Shown here: piece after piece, positions 42,836 to 50,867 of the stretch | How the letters are laid out: the number at the start of each line of letters is the position of its first letter | Position numbering within the stretch: the stretch's first letter is position 1 | Assembly (NCBI GenBank): GCA_005888325.1 | Contig: VAWU01000031.1 | Location: forward strand, 1 to 64,000 | Reading direction: 5' to 3' | Source: Actinomycetota bacterium | Lineage (GTDB): Bacteria > Actinomycetota > Acidimicrobiia > Acidimicrobiales > AC-14 | DNA: 64,000 bases | Position numbers and translations under genes: made by a program | Notes under the pieces: generated by a model | Seen by the model: the letters and a program-made list of their open reading frames with translations, nothing else | What the model was told of the DNA's origin: nothing | Databases searched by the model: none

Positions 42836-43153
42836 ATGGCCAAGGCGAAGTTCGTGGTCCGCAAGGCCAGCACGGGGAAGTTCCGGTTCAACCTGGTCGG
42901 GACGAACGGGAAGATCATCGCGACGAGCGAGCCCTACAGCTCCAGGGCGTCGGCCATGAAGGGCATCGAGGCGGTGAAACGGTATTCGCTCGACGCCGAC
43001 GTCCTCGACGACGCGACCGCACCGAAGCCGCACCGGAGCGGAGCGCGCGCGCGGGCCGACGCCATCGCGAGCTCCACGAGACGGATTCGCCAGAGCCCGG
43101 TCGACGGCGACGGGTTGGGCGGTCCGTTTCCCGGGGGCAGCCAACCGCTGTAG
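42836..43153 (+). CDS. DUF1508 (YegP-like) protein
   Basis: A 105-residue protein. The N-terminal half, AKFVVRKASTGKFRFNLVG, TNGKIIATSEPYSSRASAMKGIEAVKR, is a DUF1508 repeat with the usual F.L...NG..I..S..Y.S...A..GI..V pattern. Only one copy is present, where YegP has two. The C-terminal half is basic and Gly-rich and looks disordered. A GAGAGGAG ribosome site precedes the ATG. The cellular role of the family is unknown. Confidence 0.85.
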   Translation: MAKAKFVVRKASTGKFRFNLVGTNGKIIATSEPYSSRASAMKGIEAVKRYSLDADVLDDATAPKPHRSGARARADAIASSTRRIRQSPVDGDGLGGPFPGGSQPL

Positions 43154-43407
43154 GTGGGCTTCTCTCCACCGGCAGCACCATCCGACCCGCACCGCCGCCG
43201 CGAAGGCGAGCCCCCGGCTCTCGGGTAAATCCCCTATGACGTCTCGGGTCTACTCCGCTGTTCGTGTAACGAATGCACCTGTACGGTCGCCGTCGAACCG
43301 ACCATGCCTTTTCGACCTTTACGGGTCTGGTCACCACAGAGGGTGCGCTTGTTGGAGCTCAAAGAACGCGTGCCGCGAGGTGTTGAACGTCACGCAACAT
43401 TTCCGGT
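43154..43407 (+). promoter_or_regulatory. Intergenic region with two palindromes upstream of the GT4 gene
   Basis: These 254 bases are less GC-rich than the flanks. A perfect inverted repeat TTCGT-gta-ACGAA lies at 43261-43273. A looser one, TGTTG and CAACA, lies at 43381-43399 just before the GTG. Either could be an operator for the glycosyltransferase gene. No clear -35/-10 pair is seen. Confidence 0.35.
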
Positions 43408-44805
43408 GTGTCGCAAGCAGGAAGGCACCCTGTGACGGCGGCGTGGCTTCCTCGAATGCCCCGCGTCGTCTCGTCCATCGCGCTTCCCCCGCAGCCGGTC
43501 CCGGACCGAATCAAGGTCCTCCACGTCATCACGAACTTCACGACCGGTGCCGGTGGAAACACCCTGCTATCGGCGATGGGCATGGACGTCGATCGCTACG
43601 AGGTCTTCATCGCGTCTTCGCCCGGCGGCGAGTTCTGGGATCGTGCCGAGGCTGCGGGCGTCAAGACCCGGCGGCTGGTCGGCTTTGTCCGTGAGATCGC
43701 GCCGCTGAAGGACCTTTCCGTTCTCTTTCAGCTCATCCGATTGATCCGTCGAGAGCGCTTCAGCATCGTTCATACGCACACGACGAAGGCCGGTTTTCTC
43801 GGTCGGGTGGCGGCCCGTCTGTGCGGTACACCGGTCGTCGTCCACACCTTCCACGCCTTCAGCTTCCATGACTTCATGGACGCCCGAGTTCGGCGGACAT
43901 ACATGCTTCTCGAGCGCCTGATGCGACCCTTCACCGATGAGTTCCTTGCGGTGGCGCCGCGAGTGGCACGGCAGGCGGTCGAATATCGTCTGGCCCGTCC
44001 GGGGCGGGTGTCCGTTGCACCGTCTGCAGTGGAGCTCTCCGACCTCCCATTCGAGCCGGACGGATCATTGCGTCGGGAGTTCGCGATCCCGCCCACCGCC
44101 CCGTTGATCGGCACCGTCGGCCGCATCATGTACCAGAAGGCTCCGCTCGACTTCGTGCGCATGGCGGCGCTCGTCGCGGAGCGTCGGCCGGACGCGCGAT
44201 TCATCATGGTCGGCGACGGGCCCATGACGGGTGAGGTCCGGGCCGCGGCAGAGCGGGCCGGCATCGACCTGATCCTGACCGGCTTTCGCGACGACGCGCC
44301 GCGGATCACCTGCGCATGCGACGTGTTCGTGATGCCGTCGCTCTACGAGGGTCTGGGACGCGCCCTCACCGAGGCGCTCGCCTCGGCCCGCCCGGTGGTG
44401 GCGTCCGCGGTGAACGGTGTGCCCGATCTGGTGCGCCCGGGGGAAACCGGTCTCCTCGCGGAGCCGGGCGATCCCGAAGCCGTGGCGCGGTGCGTGCTGT
44501 GGCTGCTGGATCACCCGGTCGAAGCCAAGCGCATGGGCCGGCAGGGCCGCGCCGCGGCGGTCGAGGTGTTCAAGCCCGAACACATGTGCGCGGTGCTGGA
44601 CGACACCTACAGCCGGCTGCTCGGGCTGCCGGCGCCGGCCAGTGGCGATCTCGCCGGTGAAGAGCTGTCCCGCACGGGCGCCACCCTCGACCTGGCGAGC
44701 GTGGCCATGGAGCCGCAGCCAGCCCAACCCGACCGCGTGCTTCGGGCGCGGCCGGTCGGCCGTCGGCGGCCTCGCCACGGGGGCGGCGCCGGTCGCGCGA
44801 CCTGA
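43408..44805 (+). CDS. GT4 glycosyltransferase
   Basis: A 465-residue GT-B glycosyltransferase. IKVLHVITNFTTGAGGNTLL is the N-terminal acceptor-side start, FSIVHTHTTKAGFLGRVAARL follows, and the donor domain has TVGRIMYQKAPLDFVRMAALV, FIMVGDGPM and SLYEGLGRALTEALASARPVV with the EX7E pair. A nucleotide-sugar donor is expected. The C-terminal 70 residues are Ala/Arg/Pro-rich and not part of the fold. The start is uncertain: GTG at 43408 or a later codon near MPRVVSS. It meets the DNRLRE gene tail to tail. It likely serves the polysaccharide region to the right. Confidence 0.88.
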   Translation: MSQAGRHPVTAAWLPRMPRVVSSIALPPQPVPDRIKVLHVITNFTTGAGGNTLLSAMGMDVDRYEVFIASSPGGEFWDRAEAAGVKTRRLVGFVREIAPLKDLSVLFQLIRLIRRERFSIVHTHTTKAGFLGRVAARLCGTPVVVHTFHAFSFHDFMDARVRRTYMLLERLMRPFTDEFLAVAPRVARQAVEYRLARPGRVSVAPSAVELSDLPFEPDGSLRREFAIPPTAPLIGTVGRIMYQKAPLDFVRMAALVAERRPDARFIMVGDGPMTGEVRAAAERAGIDLILTGFRDDAPRITCACDVFVMPSLYEGLGRALTEALASARPVVASAVNGVPDLVRPGETGLLAEPGDPEAVARCVLWLLDHPVEAKRMGRQGRAAAVEVFKPEHMCAVLDDTYSRLLGLPAPASGDLAGEELSRTGATLDLASVAMEPQPAQPDRVLRARPVGRRRPRHGGGAGRAT

Positions 44806-44832
44806 CCTCGACGGATCCGAGGTGCCCCGTCC

Positions 44833-46599
44833 TCACCGCACCGCGGGTGCGACGACGGGGTCGTCCATGGAATCGAAGTCATCGGCCGGCCGGGGTGCGT
44901 ACCCGTGGGCGCTCAGCCAGCCGTTGCGCACCTGGTTCCACTTGTCCTTGGCCGCCTGACCCTCGAGGAAGCCGACTCCCGGCGGCCTCGGACCGCCGTA
45001 GCCACCGGGCGCGCCGAGCCAGAGGATGAAGTTGCTTCCCCGCCAGACCGTGCCCGCCGGGATGCTGAGGCTGCTCCAACCGAGCCGGGGCTGGCTGTCG
45101 ACTGCGAAGACGGAGTCGGTGATCACCAGTGTGTGGTTCTCGCTGCCCCGCCCCTGCCACTTGAACCAATGCCCCGCGCCGGTCTCGCCTCCGTTGGTGA
45201 CGGAGAGCCGGACGTAGTCACGGGTGATGCGGATGTTCCGGTCCTCGCCGGCCCCGATCGTCACGGGGCTCCCGCCCGTCTGGTTCTGCTCGGACAAGAA
45301 GCACCAGACGCCGTCGAACAGGCTGTCCTGGATGTCACCCGGCATGAACTCGTCGTCTTCGATGGCGTCATCACGAATCCCGGTCATGTACACGTCGCGC
45401 ATCGACATGGTGCCGACATTCGGGTAGTTGGCGCTGACGTCCCGCGTGGCTGCGCCCTCCCGTGGCTTCCAACCGTCCTCGACGTTGTGCACCCGTGCCC
45501 CGTCGATCATCGCGAGACCGCTCGACGTCGTCCGGTAGCCGAAACCGCCGTAGCTGTGGGTCGCCGTCCAGTCGGAGCTCAGGGGGATGTGGCCGTTGAC
45601 GACGCCACCGAGGACGCAGACACCCGTCGGAGCGGTTTGGTCACCCGCCATGAAGGCGTGGTTGGTGCCCTGGCCCACGGAATCGGAGTACCAGCCCGAC
45701 AGGTCGAAGGTGACACCCGCGGGGGGCGATCCCTGCTCATAGGCCTGAGTGGTCCGACCGGTCACGTGCAGCACGGGTCCGCTACAGCTCGAGCCGGGGC
45801 CCGGCGCGGGAGGCGGCGGAACGGAAAGTGGGACGGTCACCGCCGGTGTGGTGGTCGACGTCAGGTTCGGCGCCGTCGTGGGCGTGCTCGACGGGGGCGT
45901 CGTGGTGACGACCGCCGGCCCGTCATCGGTCACGACTACCAGCTGAGGCGCGTCCGTGGCGTTCTCCCGACTGGCGAAGTTGGCCTGCGCGTGATGCGCG
46001 TGCTTGAAGTCGTGTTGGCCGAGGAGCGTGTACGGGGAACGGGTGAGCCCGAGCGTCAACTCACCGATCCGGCGGGGCTGATTGCGCAGCGCCTCCGTCA
46101 CATCGATCTCGACCCACTGGTTGTCAGTGGTCGGTGCCGAATGGCGGACGAAGCGTGTCATCGCGGGGGCGTTGCTGTAGGAGATGCCGCTCTCGGTCCA
46201 GCGGTTGTCGTCGACTGCGCGCACGGCAATGCCGGTGTCATTCGTGCGGTTGGCGAAGAGACGAAGCTTGGCCGACCGGACGGTCCCCGCGAGCGTCGAG
46301 ACGTCGAAGCGTATGTAACTGCGGGTCTCGAACGGATAGCCGTCGGTGCGCAGTCGCGGCCGCGCGCCGAAGTTCGCCAGCGGCGCTTCCGCGGTCACGA
46401 ACGCGTCGGCCTGGGGAATGAGGGTGCGCGTCGTCGCCGAGCGCGTCCACGGCGAGAGCGCGAGCTGGACGCCGATCAGCGCCGCGAGAACGCCGAGGGC
46501 AACGAGCGCGAAGCGCCGCCGGTTCGCGAGCGCGTCGGCCCACCGCGCAGGTGATGTGTGAAAGGGGATCGCCGGCAGGCGCGATGCGATCTTCGACAT
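44833..46599 (-). CDS. Exported DNRLRE / beta-helix protein
   Basis: A 588-residue protein with one N-terminal TM segment (FALVALGVLAALIGVQLAL). The DNRLRE (CBM96-like) domain contains TLIPQADAFVTAEAP, SYIRFDVSTLAGTVRSAKLRLFA and YSNAPAM. A Thr/Pro linker of about 50 residues leads to a C-terminal part with right-handed beta-helix character (MIDGARVHNVEDGWKPREG, YMTGIRDDAIEDDEFMPGD). Beta-helix domains of this kind act on or bind polysaccharides. Start taken at 46599; a longer start at 46689 overlaps the HNH frame. It lies beside the polysaccharide genes and may process the polymer. Confidence 0.75.
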   Translation of the reverse strand: MSKIASRLPAIPFHTSPARWADALANRRRFALVALGVLAALIGVQLALSPWTRSATTRTLIPQADAFVTAEAPLANFGARPRLRTDGYPFETRSYIRFDVSTLAGTVRSAKLRLFANRTNDTGIAVRAVDDNRWTESGISYSNAPAMTRFVRHSAPTTDNQWVEIDVTEALRNQPRRIGELTLGLTRSPYTLLGQHDFKHAHHAQANFASRENATDAPQLVVVTDDGPAVVTTTPPSSTPTTAPNLTSTTTPAVTVPLSVPPPPAPGPGSSCSGPVLHVTGRTTQAYEQGSPPAGVTFDLSGWYSDSVGQGTNHAFMAGDQTAPTGVCVLGGVVNGHIPLSSDWTATHSYGGFGYRTTSSGLAMIDGARVHNVEDGWKPREGAATRDVSANYPNVGTMSMRDVYMTGIRDDAIEDDEFMPGDIQDSLFDGVWCFLSEQNQTGGSPVTIGAGEDRNIRITRDYVRLSVTNGGETGAGHWFKWQGRGSENHTLVITDSVFAVDSQPRLGWSSLSIPAGTVWRGSNFILWLGAPGGYGGPRPPGVGFLEGQAAKDKWNQVRNGWLSAHGYAPRPADDFDSMDDPVVAPAVR

Positions 46600-48047
46600 G
46601 GCAGTCCGTGTGGCCTCTCTGACGAGCGTCCGTCGGGCGCTTCCGCGAAGTTCCGGAAGGGTTGCATCGACCACTCTCGTCGAAGCCATGAGCTACCGGT
46701 GCAGAAATCGGCGCGGCGAATCACCCGGGGATGACCGAGAGACTGCGAGCTTCGTCGTGAGTCACGGTCCCTGAGTGGACCAGACGGGTCGCGCTCGAAC
46801 GATTCAACGTCGCCCGCATCACCACCCGAGCCTTTCGAGGCTGCGATGGCGGCGTCGCAGATCCGCGCCTGTCGTTCCGCGATCGTGCCCGTGTCGTCGT
46901 CAGCTGATCGCGTCGGTGGCGGTGGTCGCGGGTCAACGTCGGTGCCGTCGGGCTTCAGCCAGCGCCAGTGCCCGGGCCCGCCCTCCAATCGGTAGCCCTC
47001 GTGCGTCTTCAACGCGTGGTGGAACCGACACAGCCGGGCCAGCGCGTCGAGCTTGGTGACGCGCGTCGCGCTCCACGGCTCGACGTGGTCGATCTCGAGC
47101 CCCACCCGCACGTGACAGCTCGGCACCACGCACTCGGGGTCGCGCACCTCGAGCGCGCTGCGCTGGTGCGCGGTGGGCCTTCGCCCCAAGTGGGCGACGG
47201 TGGAGACGTCGACCCCGTCGCTCACCACCGCGGTGACGAAGGCGTCGTCCATCATCGAGCGCACGATGTGCACCGGGACCGGACCCCCGCCCGCCACCTC
47301 ACAGCGCTCACCCGCTTCTGCCTTGCCTCGCACGGACGAACGGCCGGTGCCGTCGCGCCTGGCTCGCGCCAGCGCCAGCAGGGCGTCGGCGCGATAAGCG
47401 TCGAACGTCTCACGCCGGCCCTCGGCGCGGGCCTCACGGAACGCCTCGGCCTCGAAGGGCTCGAGCGCCACCAACAGCTCGGCCAGCACGTCGGGGGTGA
47501 AGCGCCCCTCGAGGCGCCCGGCACCATCGGGGTCGCTCCAATGTCGGAGCGACCGCGAGGCATGAATGGCGCGGTGACGCGCCATCTCGTCGGGCGCGGC
47601 CGCCCGCACCTGCCGGCACTTGTCGCGCAGGCCCGTGAACCCATCGCGACGCGCGACCCGCACCAGCTCCGCCTGAGCGCCTGGGTCGGCGCCGGCAGCC
47701 GACGCGATCTCGTTCGCCTGCGCCGCGGACAGCTCACCGGCGCGCACCGCGCGGTCCACCGCGGGCAGCTCGGGCAGGCGGGCCGCGGTCTCGAGCGTCG
47801 CCATCGCGCTGCCGGTGGAGGTGCCGCTGCGCCGGGCCAGCCAGTGCGCGGCGGATCGCTCACCCGCACCTCGCCAGTGGTCGGACTCGGCCACCCTTCG
47901 GGCGGCCAGCGCCTTGCCCGCAGCCACCAGCTTCTCCATGGACACGAACGCGTCGACGAATGCGACAGCCGCGTCGACCTACAGCGCCTCGGGGTCGAGG
48001 CCGGCCACGAAGTCACGCAACGCCGCTTCCATCTCCTGCAGACGCAT
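46476..48047 (-). pseudogene. DUF222-HNH endonuclease (13E12 type), disrupted
   Basis: The actinobacterial DUF222 domain (SMEKLVAAGKALAARRVAES through RWLKPDG) and an HNH core (ECVVPSCHVRVGLEIDHVEPW and LARLCRFHHALKTHEGYRL) are complete. The natural start appears to be the ATG at 48047 (MRLQEMEAALRDFVAGLDPEAL), but a TAG at 47979-47981 interrupts it. Translation could resume only from GTG at 47945. At the 3' end the frame runs past the normal finish into the start of the DNRLRE gene and stops only at 46476, so a stop or frame has been lost near 46800. I infer decay of this often multi-copy family. Confidence 0.75.
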
Positions 48048-48441
48048 TGACGGACTCCACGCCCAACCGACTGCTCACGGGGAGGCGAACGTGTGTTCGA
48101 TGGCATCGGCCCACCGAAGCCAGCGCAAGCAATTCCTGATGCGCCTCCTTCACCTCGTGCACGGCCCTCCTGGACCCCAACGGGCTGAGGCCCGGACGGC
48201 GACGCGGCCCGTATTCACTGAGTGCTGAAGCATTGACACAGTGGAGTCGATCGATCTACATTTCGCCTGGGCATCGCCGCAGCGGAAGGGGTGGCGTCGG
48301 GGGGGAGTCCGTCAAGGATGTGATTGGTCGCGCAAGCGGCCCAGGCGCATCGACGACGTAGGGCAGCCGGCAGCGCAAGCGCCGGTTTCCGCATTCCCGC
48401 TGACAGCTTCTCTGTGGTGGAAGACCGCGCCCGGGGGGGAC
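48048..48441 (+). other. 394-bp gene-free region upstream of the response regulator
   Basis: Nothing coding is convincing here. The left part may be debris of the DUF222 gene's upstream region. The right part carries the promoter listed at 48233-48262 and a G-rich leader ending in GGGGGGGA just before the ATG. Confidence 0.4.
48233..48262 (+). promoter_or_regulatory. Sigma-70-type promoter for the response regulator
   Basis: A consensus -35 box TTGACA at 48233-48238 is followed after 18 bases by TACATT at 48257-48262, sharing four of six positions with TATAAT. It lies 180 bases before the ATG, which would leave a long G-rich leader. This is the best -35 box seen in the window. Confidence 0.55.
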
Positions 48442-49149
48442 ATGAAGCAGACGAAGACGGCGGGGACGGTGTTGGTCGTCGACTCGGACGCGGGGCTGCG
48501 TCGGGCGATCTGCACGATCTTTGCCCGCGTCGGCATACGGACGCGGGAGGCGGAAACGGGCGTCGAGGCGCTGCGAGCGGTCGCTCAGGAGTCGCCGCTG
48601 CTGGCCCTCCTCGAGGTGTGCCTCGACGACATCTCGGGTTACGAGGTGTGCCACGAGATCAAGCAGAGCACCGCGAAGCGGGTTCCCGTCATCCTGATGT
48701 CGGCTCGACGGACCGACCCGCTGGACCGGGTGGCCGGGCTCCTGATCGGGGCCGACGACTATCTCGCCAAGCCGTTCGACCTGGACGAGCTCCTCATTCG
48801 CACCAGGAAGCTGATCGAGCGATCCCTTCCCAGCGAGTCACCGATCATGGCGACGCTGACGCCCCGGGAACGCGAGATCCTCTGCCTGCTCGCGGACGGC
48901 CTCGAGCAGCGGGACATCTCCGACGCTCTCCTGATCAGCCCCAAGACGGTCGGGACGCACATCGAGCACATCCTCGGGAAGCTGGGCGCCCGCAGCCGGG
49001 CGCAGGCGATCGCGATCGCCTACCAGGACGGGCTGATGGACTCCCGCATGCGCCAGACCGGTCTCGGCCAGTCCTCGCGGAACCTGCGCGTGCTCCCGCT
49101 GCCGGCTGACGAGCCCGAGTCACGTGCCGTCCGCGACGCACGAGGCTGA
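48442..49149 (+). CDS. LuxR-type response regulator with degenerate phosphorylation site
   Basis: A 235-residue two-domain regulator. The receiver domain (residues 8-125) has the right frame, but the phosphoacceptor position reads LLEV (Glu58) instead of Asp, and the acidic pair is Asp14-Ser15 instead of two acidic residues. Ser (VILMSARR) and Lys (LAKPFD) of the switch are kept. The LuxR/GerE helix-turn-helix follows: LTPREREILCLLADGLEQRDISDALLISPKTVGTHIEHILGKLGARSR. I infer phosphorylation-independent or permanently active behaviour. No histidine kinase is adjacent. It converges with the polysaccharide operon, a possible target. Confidence 0.87.
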   Translation: MKQTKTAGTVLVVDSDAGLRRAICTIFARVGIRTREAETGVEALRAVAQESPLLALLEVCLDDISGYEVCHEIKQSTAKRVPVILMSARRTDPLDRVAGLLIGADDYLAKPFDLDELLIRTRKLIERSLPSESPIMATLTPREREILCLLADGLEQRDISDALLISPKTVGTHIEHILGKLGARSRAQAIAIAYQDGLMDSRMRQTGLGQSSRNLRVLPLPADEPESRAVRDARG

Positions 49150-49192
49150 TCGAGCCGCCGGCCCTGTCTCCGCCGCTGGCCGGGCGAACGCG

Positions 49193-50113
49193 TCAGGCGA
49201 TGCCCCATCCGTCGAACGTGTCGCTCATGTAGTTGCGCAGACGAGCGACGTCGTCGCGGAGCGCGTCGTCGAGCCTCGACCTGGCCTCGTCGGACAGATC
49301 GTGGCTGCCACCGGTGGACGGCGACGACAGCGCACCCTCGTCGATCATCGCGGCTGAGCGAACGGGCACACGCTTGCGCCTCGACGCGAGCGAGTCCACC
49401 AGCTCCTTGGCGCGTTTGGTCTGAGGAAAGCGGCGCTTGAGCGCTCGGCGGATCGACCAGACGACGGGAGGGTACGTTCGCCGTTGCCCCGTCCGGTAGA
49501 ACTCCTGGCCCAGGGTGGGCGCGACGTACTCGGCATCGACCGCGAGAAAGCCATAGACGCGTCGCATGGTCGATTCTCGGTCGTGGCGCAGCTCCTCGGA
49601 GCTGATGATGAGGAGCTGCTCACGGGGAAAGTGCTCGAGGTACTGCTCGACCTGGAGCGCGTAGCGGCTGTAATCGATGTAGATCGGATTGTCGAAGACG
49701 GCGTCCTCCATCGCAGCCGTCTCCGCGCCGGACGCCACGCGGTGCTCGTAGTGCGACCGGATCCGATCGATGGGATGCCGCACCACGTAGATCAGGCGCG
49801 CATGGGGGACCACTTTCGCCATCCGCTCCGCGACGCCCTGATAGCGCGGGAACTTCGTGTAGACGGTGGAGGCCTCGCCCAGTGCAGTCGCTTCGCGGGG
49901 GGCGGCCGCGAACTGGTGGCGATACCAGTCGAGCCCCCGCTCCCAATTCATCCCCTCCGTGAAGAAGTCGAGCTCCTTGATCTTCGGCATGAACACCTGC
50001 GGATGGGGGCGCAGGTAGTGATAGAGGCTCGTCGTCCCCGCCTTCATCGCGCCCACGACGACGAAGTTGGGCAGGCCCTCCCGGACACAGGGAACGTCGG
50101 TCAAGTCAGTCAC
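49193..50113 (-). CDS. Sulfotransferase
   Basis: A 306-residue PAPS-dependent sulfotransferase. The 5'-phosphosulfate loop is VVVGAMKAGTTSLYHYLRPHP, and the 3'-phosphate motif is ARLIYVVRHPIDRIRSHYEH. PKIKELDFFTEG resembles heparan/carbohydrate sulfotransferases and actinobacterial Stf proteins. It is the last gene of the polysaccharide operon; the ATG at 50113 overlaps the sugar-transferase stop by 8 bases. It probably sulfates the polymer or a lipid-linked intermediate. Confidence 0.9.
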   Translation of the reverse strand: MTDLTDVPCVREGLPNFVVVGAMKAGTTSLYHYLRPHPQVFMPKIKELDFFTEGMNWERGLDWYRHQFAAAPREATALGEASTVYTKFPRYQGVAERMAKVVPHARLIYVVRHPIDRIRSHYEHRVASGAETAAMEDAVFDNPIYIDYSRYALQVEQYLEHFPREQLLIISSEELRHDRESTMRRVYGFLAVDAEYVAPTLGQEFYRTGQRRTYPPVVWSIRRALKRRFPQTKRAKELVDSLASRRKRVPVRSAAMIDEGALSSPSTGGSHDLSDEARSRLDDALRDDVARLRNYMSDTFDGWGIA

Positions 50114-50867
50114 CGCCCGCGGCGGCGAGGGGGAAGTCGTCCGTGAACCCGTCGGTCACGCCGACCCGCGGCGACGACGCGGACGAATCCATCGTCTCCC
50201 AATCCGCATCGACCTGACACGAGGGCGGCACGAGCGGCGGCCGGCGGAGGAAGACGCGGGCGGGGACGCGACGGGCAGTCTCGAGGAGGATGGCGATCGT
50301 TCGTCCGAGCGCAGGATCCTCCAGGTAGTCGAGGTCGACCGCCACCCTTGCCGGCGCGACCTCGCGGAGGTAGTACTCGTCGACATCGTCCCGCTCCCCC
50401 CAGAGCACGTCCTCGTCGTTCAGGAGCAGCACGCCCGGGCCCGTCAGCCCGGGGCGGTACCGGAACACCGTACCGAGGGTCGCCGGGTACCGGTCAGCGA
50501 GCGCGGGCGTCTGCGGACGGGGTCCGACGAGCGTCATCTCCCCGAAGAGGACGTTGATCAGCTGCGGCAGCTCATCGACGCATGTCGCGCGCAGAAATCG
50601 GCCCAACGGTGTCACCCTGCGGTCTCCGGGGACAGTCAGCGTCGAGCCCGCGGCGCCGGCGACCATGGTCCGGAACTTGTAAATCGAGAACAGCTCGCCG
50701 CCTTGGCCGATTCGGGACTGGCGGTACAGGGCGGGACCGCGGCTGGTCAGCCGGACTGCGAGCGCGACGAGCAACATCGGCACCGCGAGCACGAGAAGGG
50801 CGACGCTCGCAACGACGAGGTCGAGGAGGCGCCGCATGGCGCCAGGTCCGATGCTTCTGCTCTCCAC
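50106..50867 (-). CDS. Initiating sugar phosphotransferase (WcaJ/PglC-like)
   Basis: A 253-residue polyprenyl-phosphate hexose-1-phosphate transferase of the short type. A single N-terminal membrane hairpin (RRLLDLVVASVALLVLAVPM) precedes GPALYRQSRIGQGGELFSIYKFRTM, then CVDELPQLINVLFGEMTLVGPRP, the catalytic core and conserved end. It should transfer a sugar-1-phosphate from UDP-sugar to undecaprenyl phosphate, the first step of repeat-unit assembly. The start is GTG at 50867, overlapping the upstream stop by one base (TAGTG). Confidence 0.92.
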   Translation of the reverse strand: MESRSIGPGAMRRLLDLVVASVALLVLAVPMLLVALAVRLTSRGPALYRQSRIGQGGELFSIYKFRTMVAGAAGSTLTVPGDRRVTPLGRFLRATCVDELPQLINVLFGEMTLVGPRPQTPALADRYPATLGTVFRYRPGLTGPGVLLLNDEDVLWGERDDVDEYYLREVAPARVAVDLDYLEDPALGRTIAILLETARRVPARVFLRRPPLVPPSCQVDADWETMDSSASSPRVGVTDGFTDDFPLAAAGGD

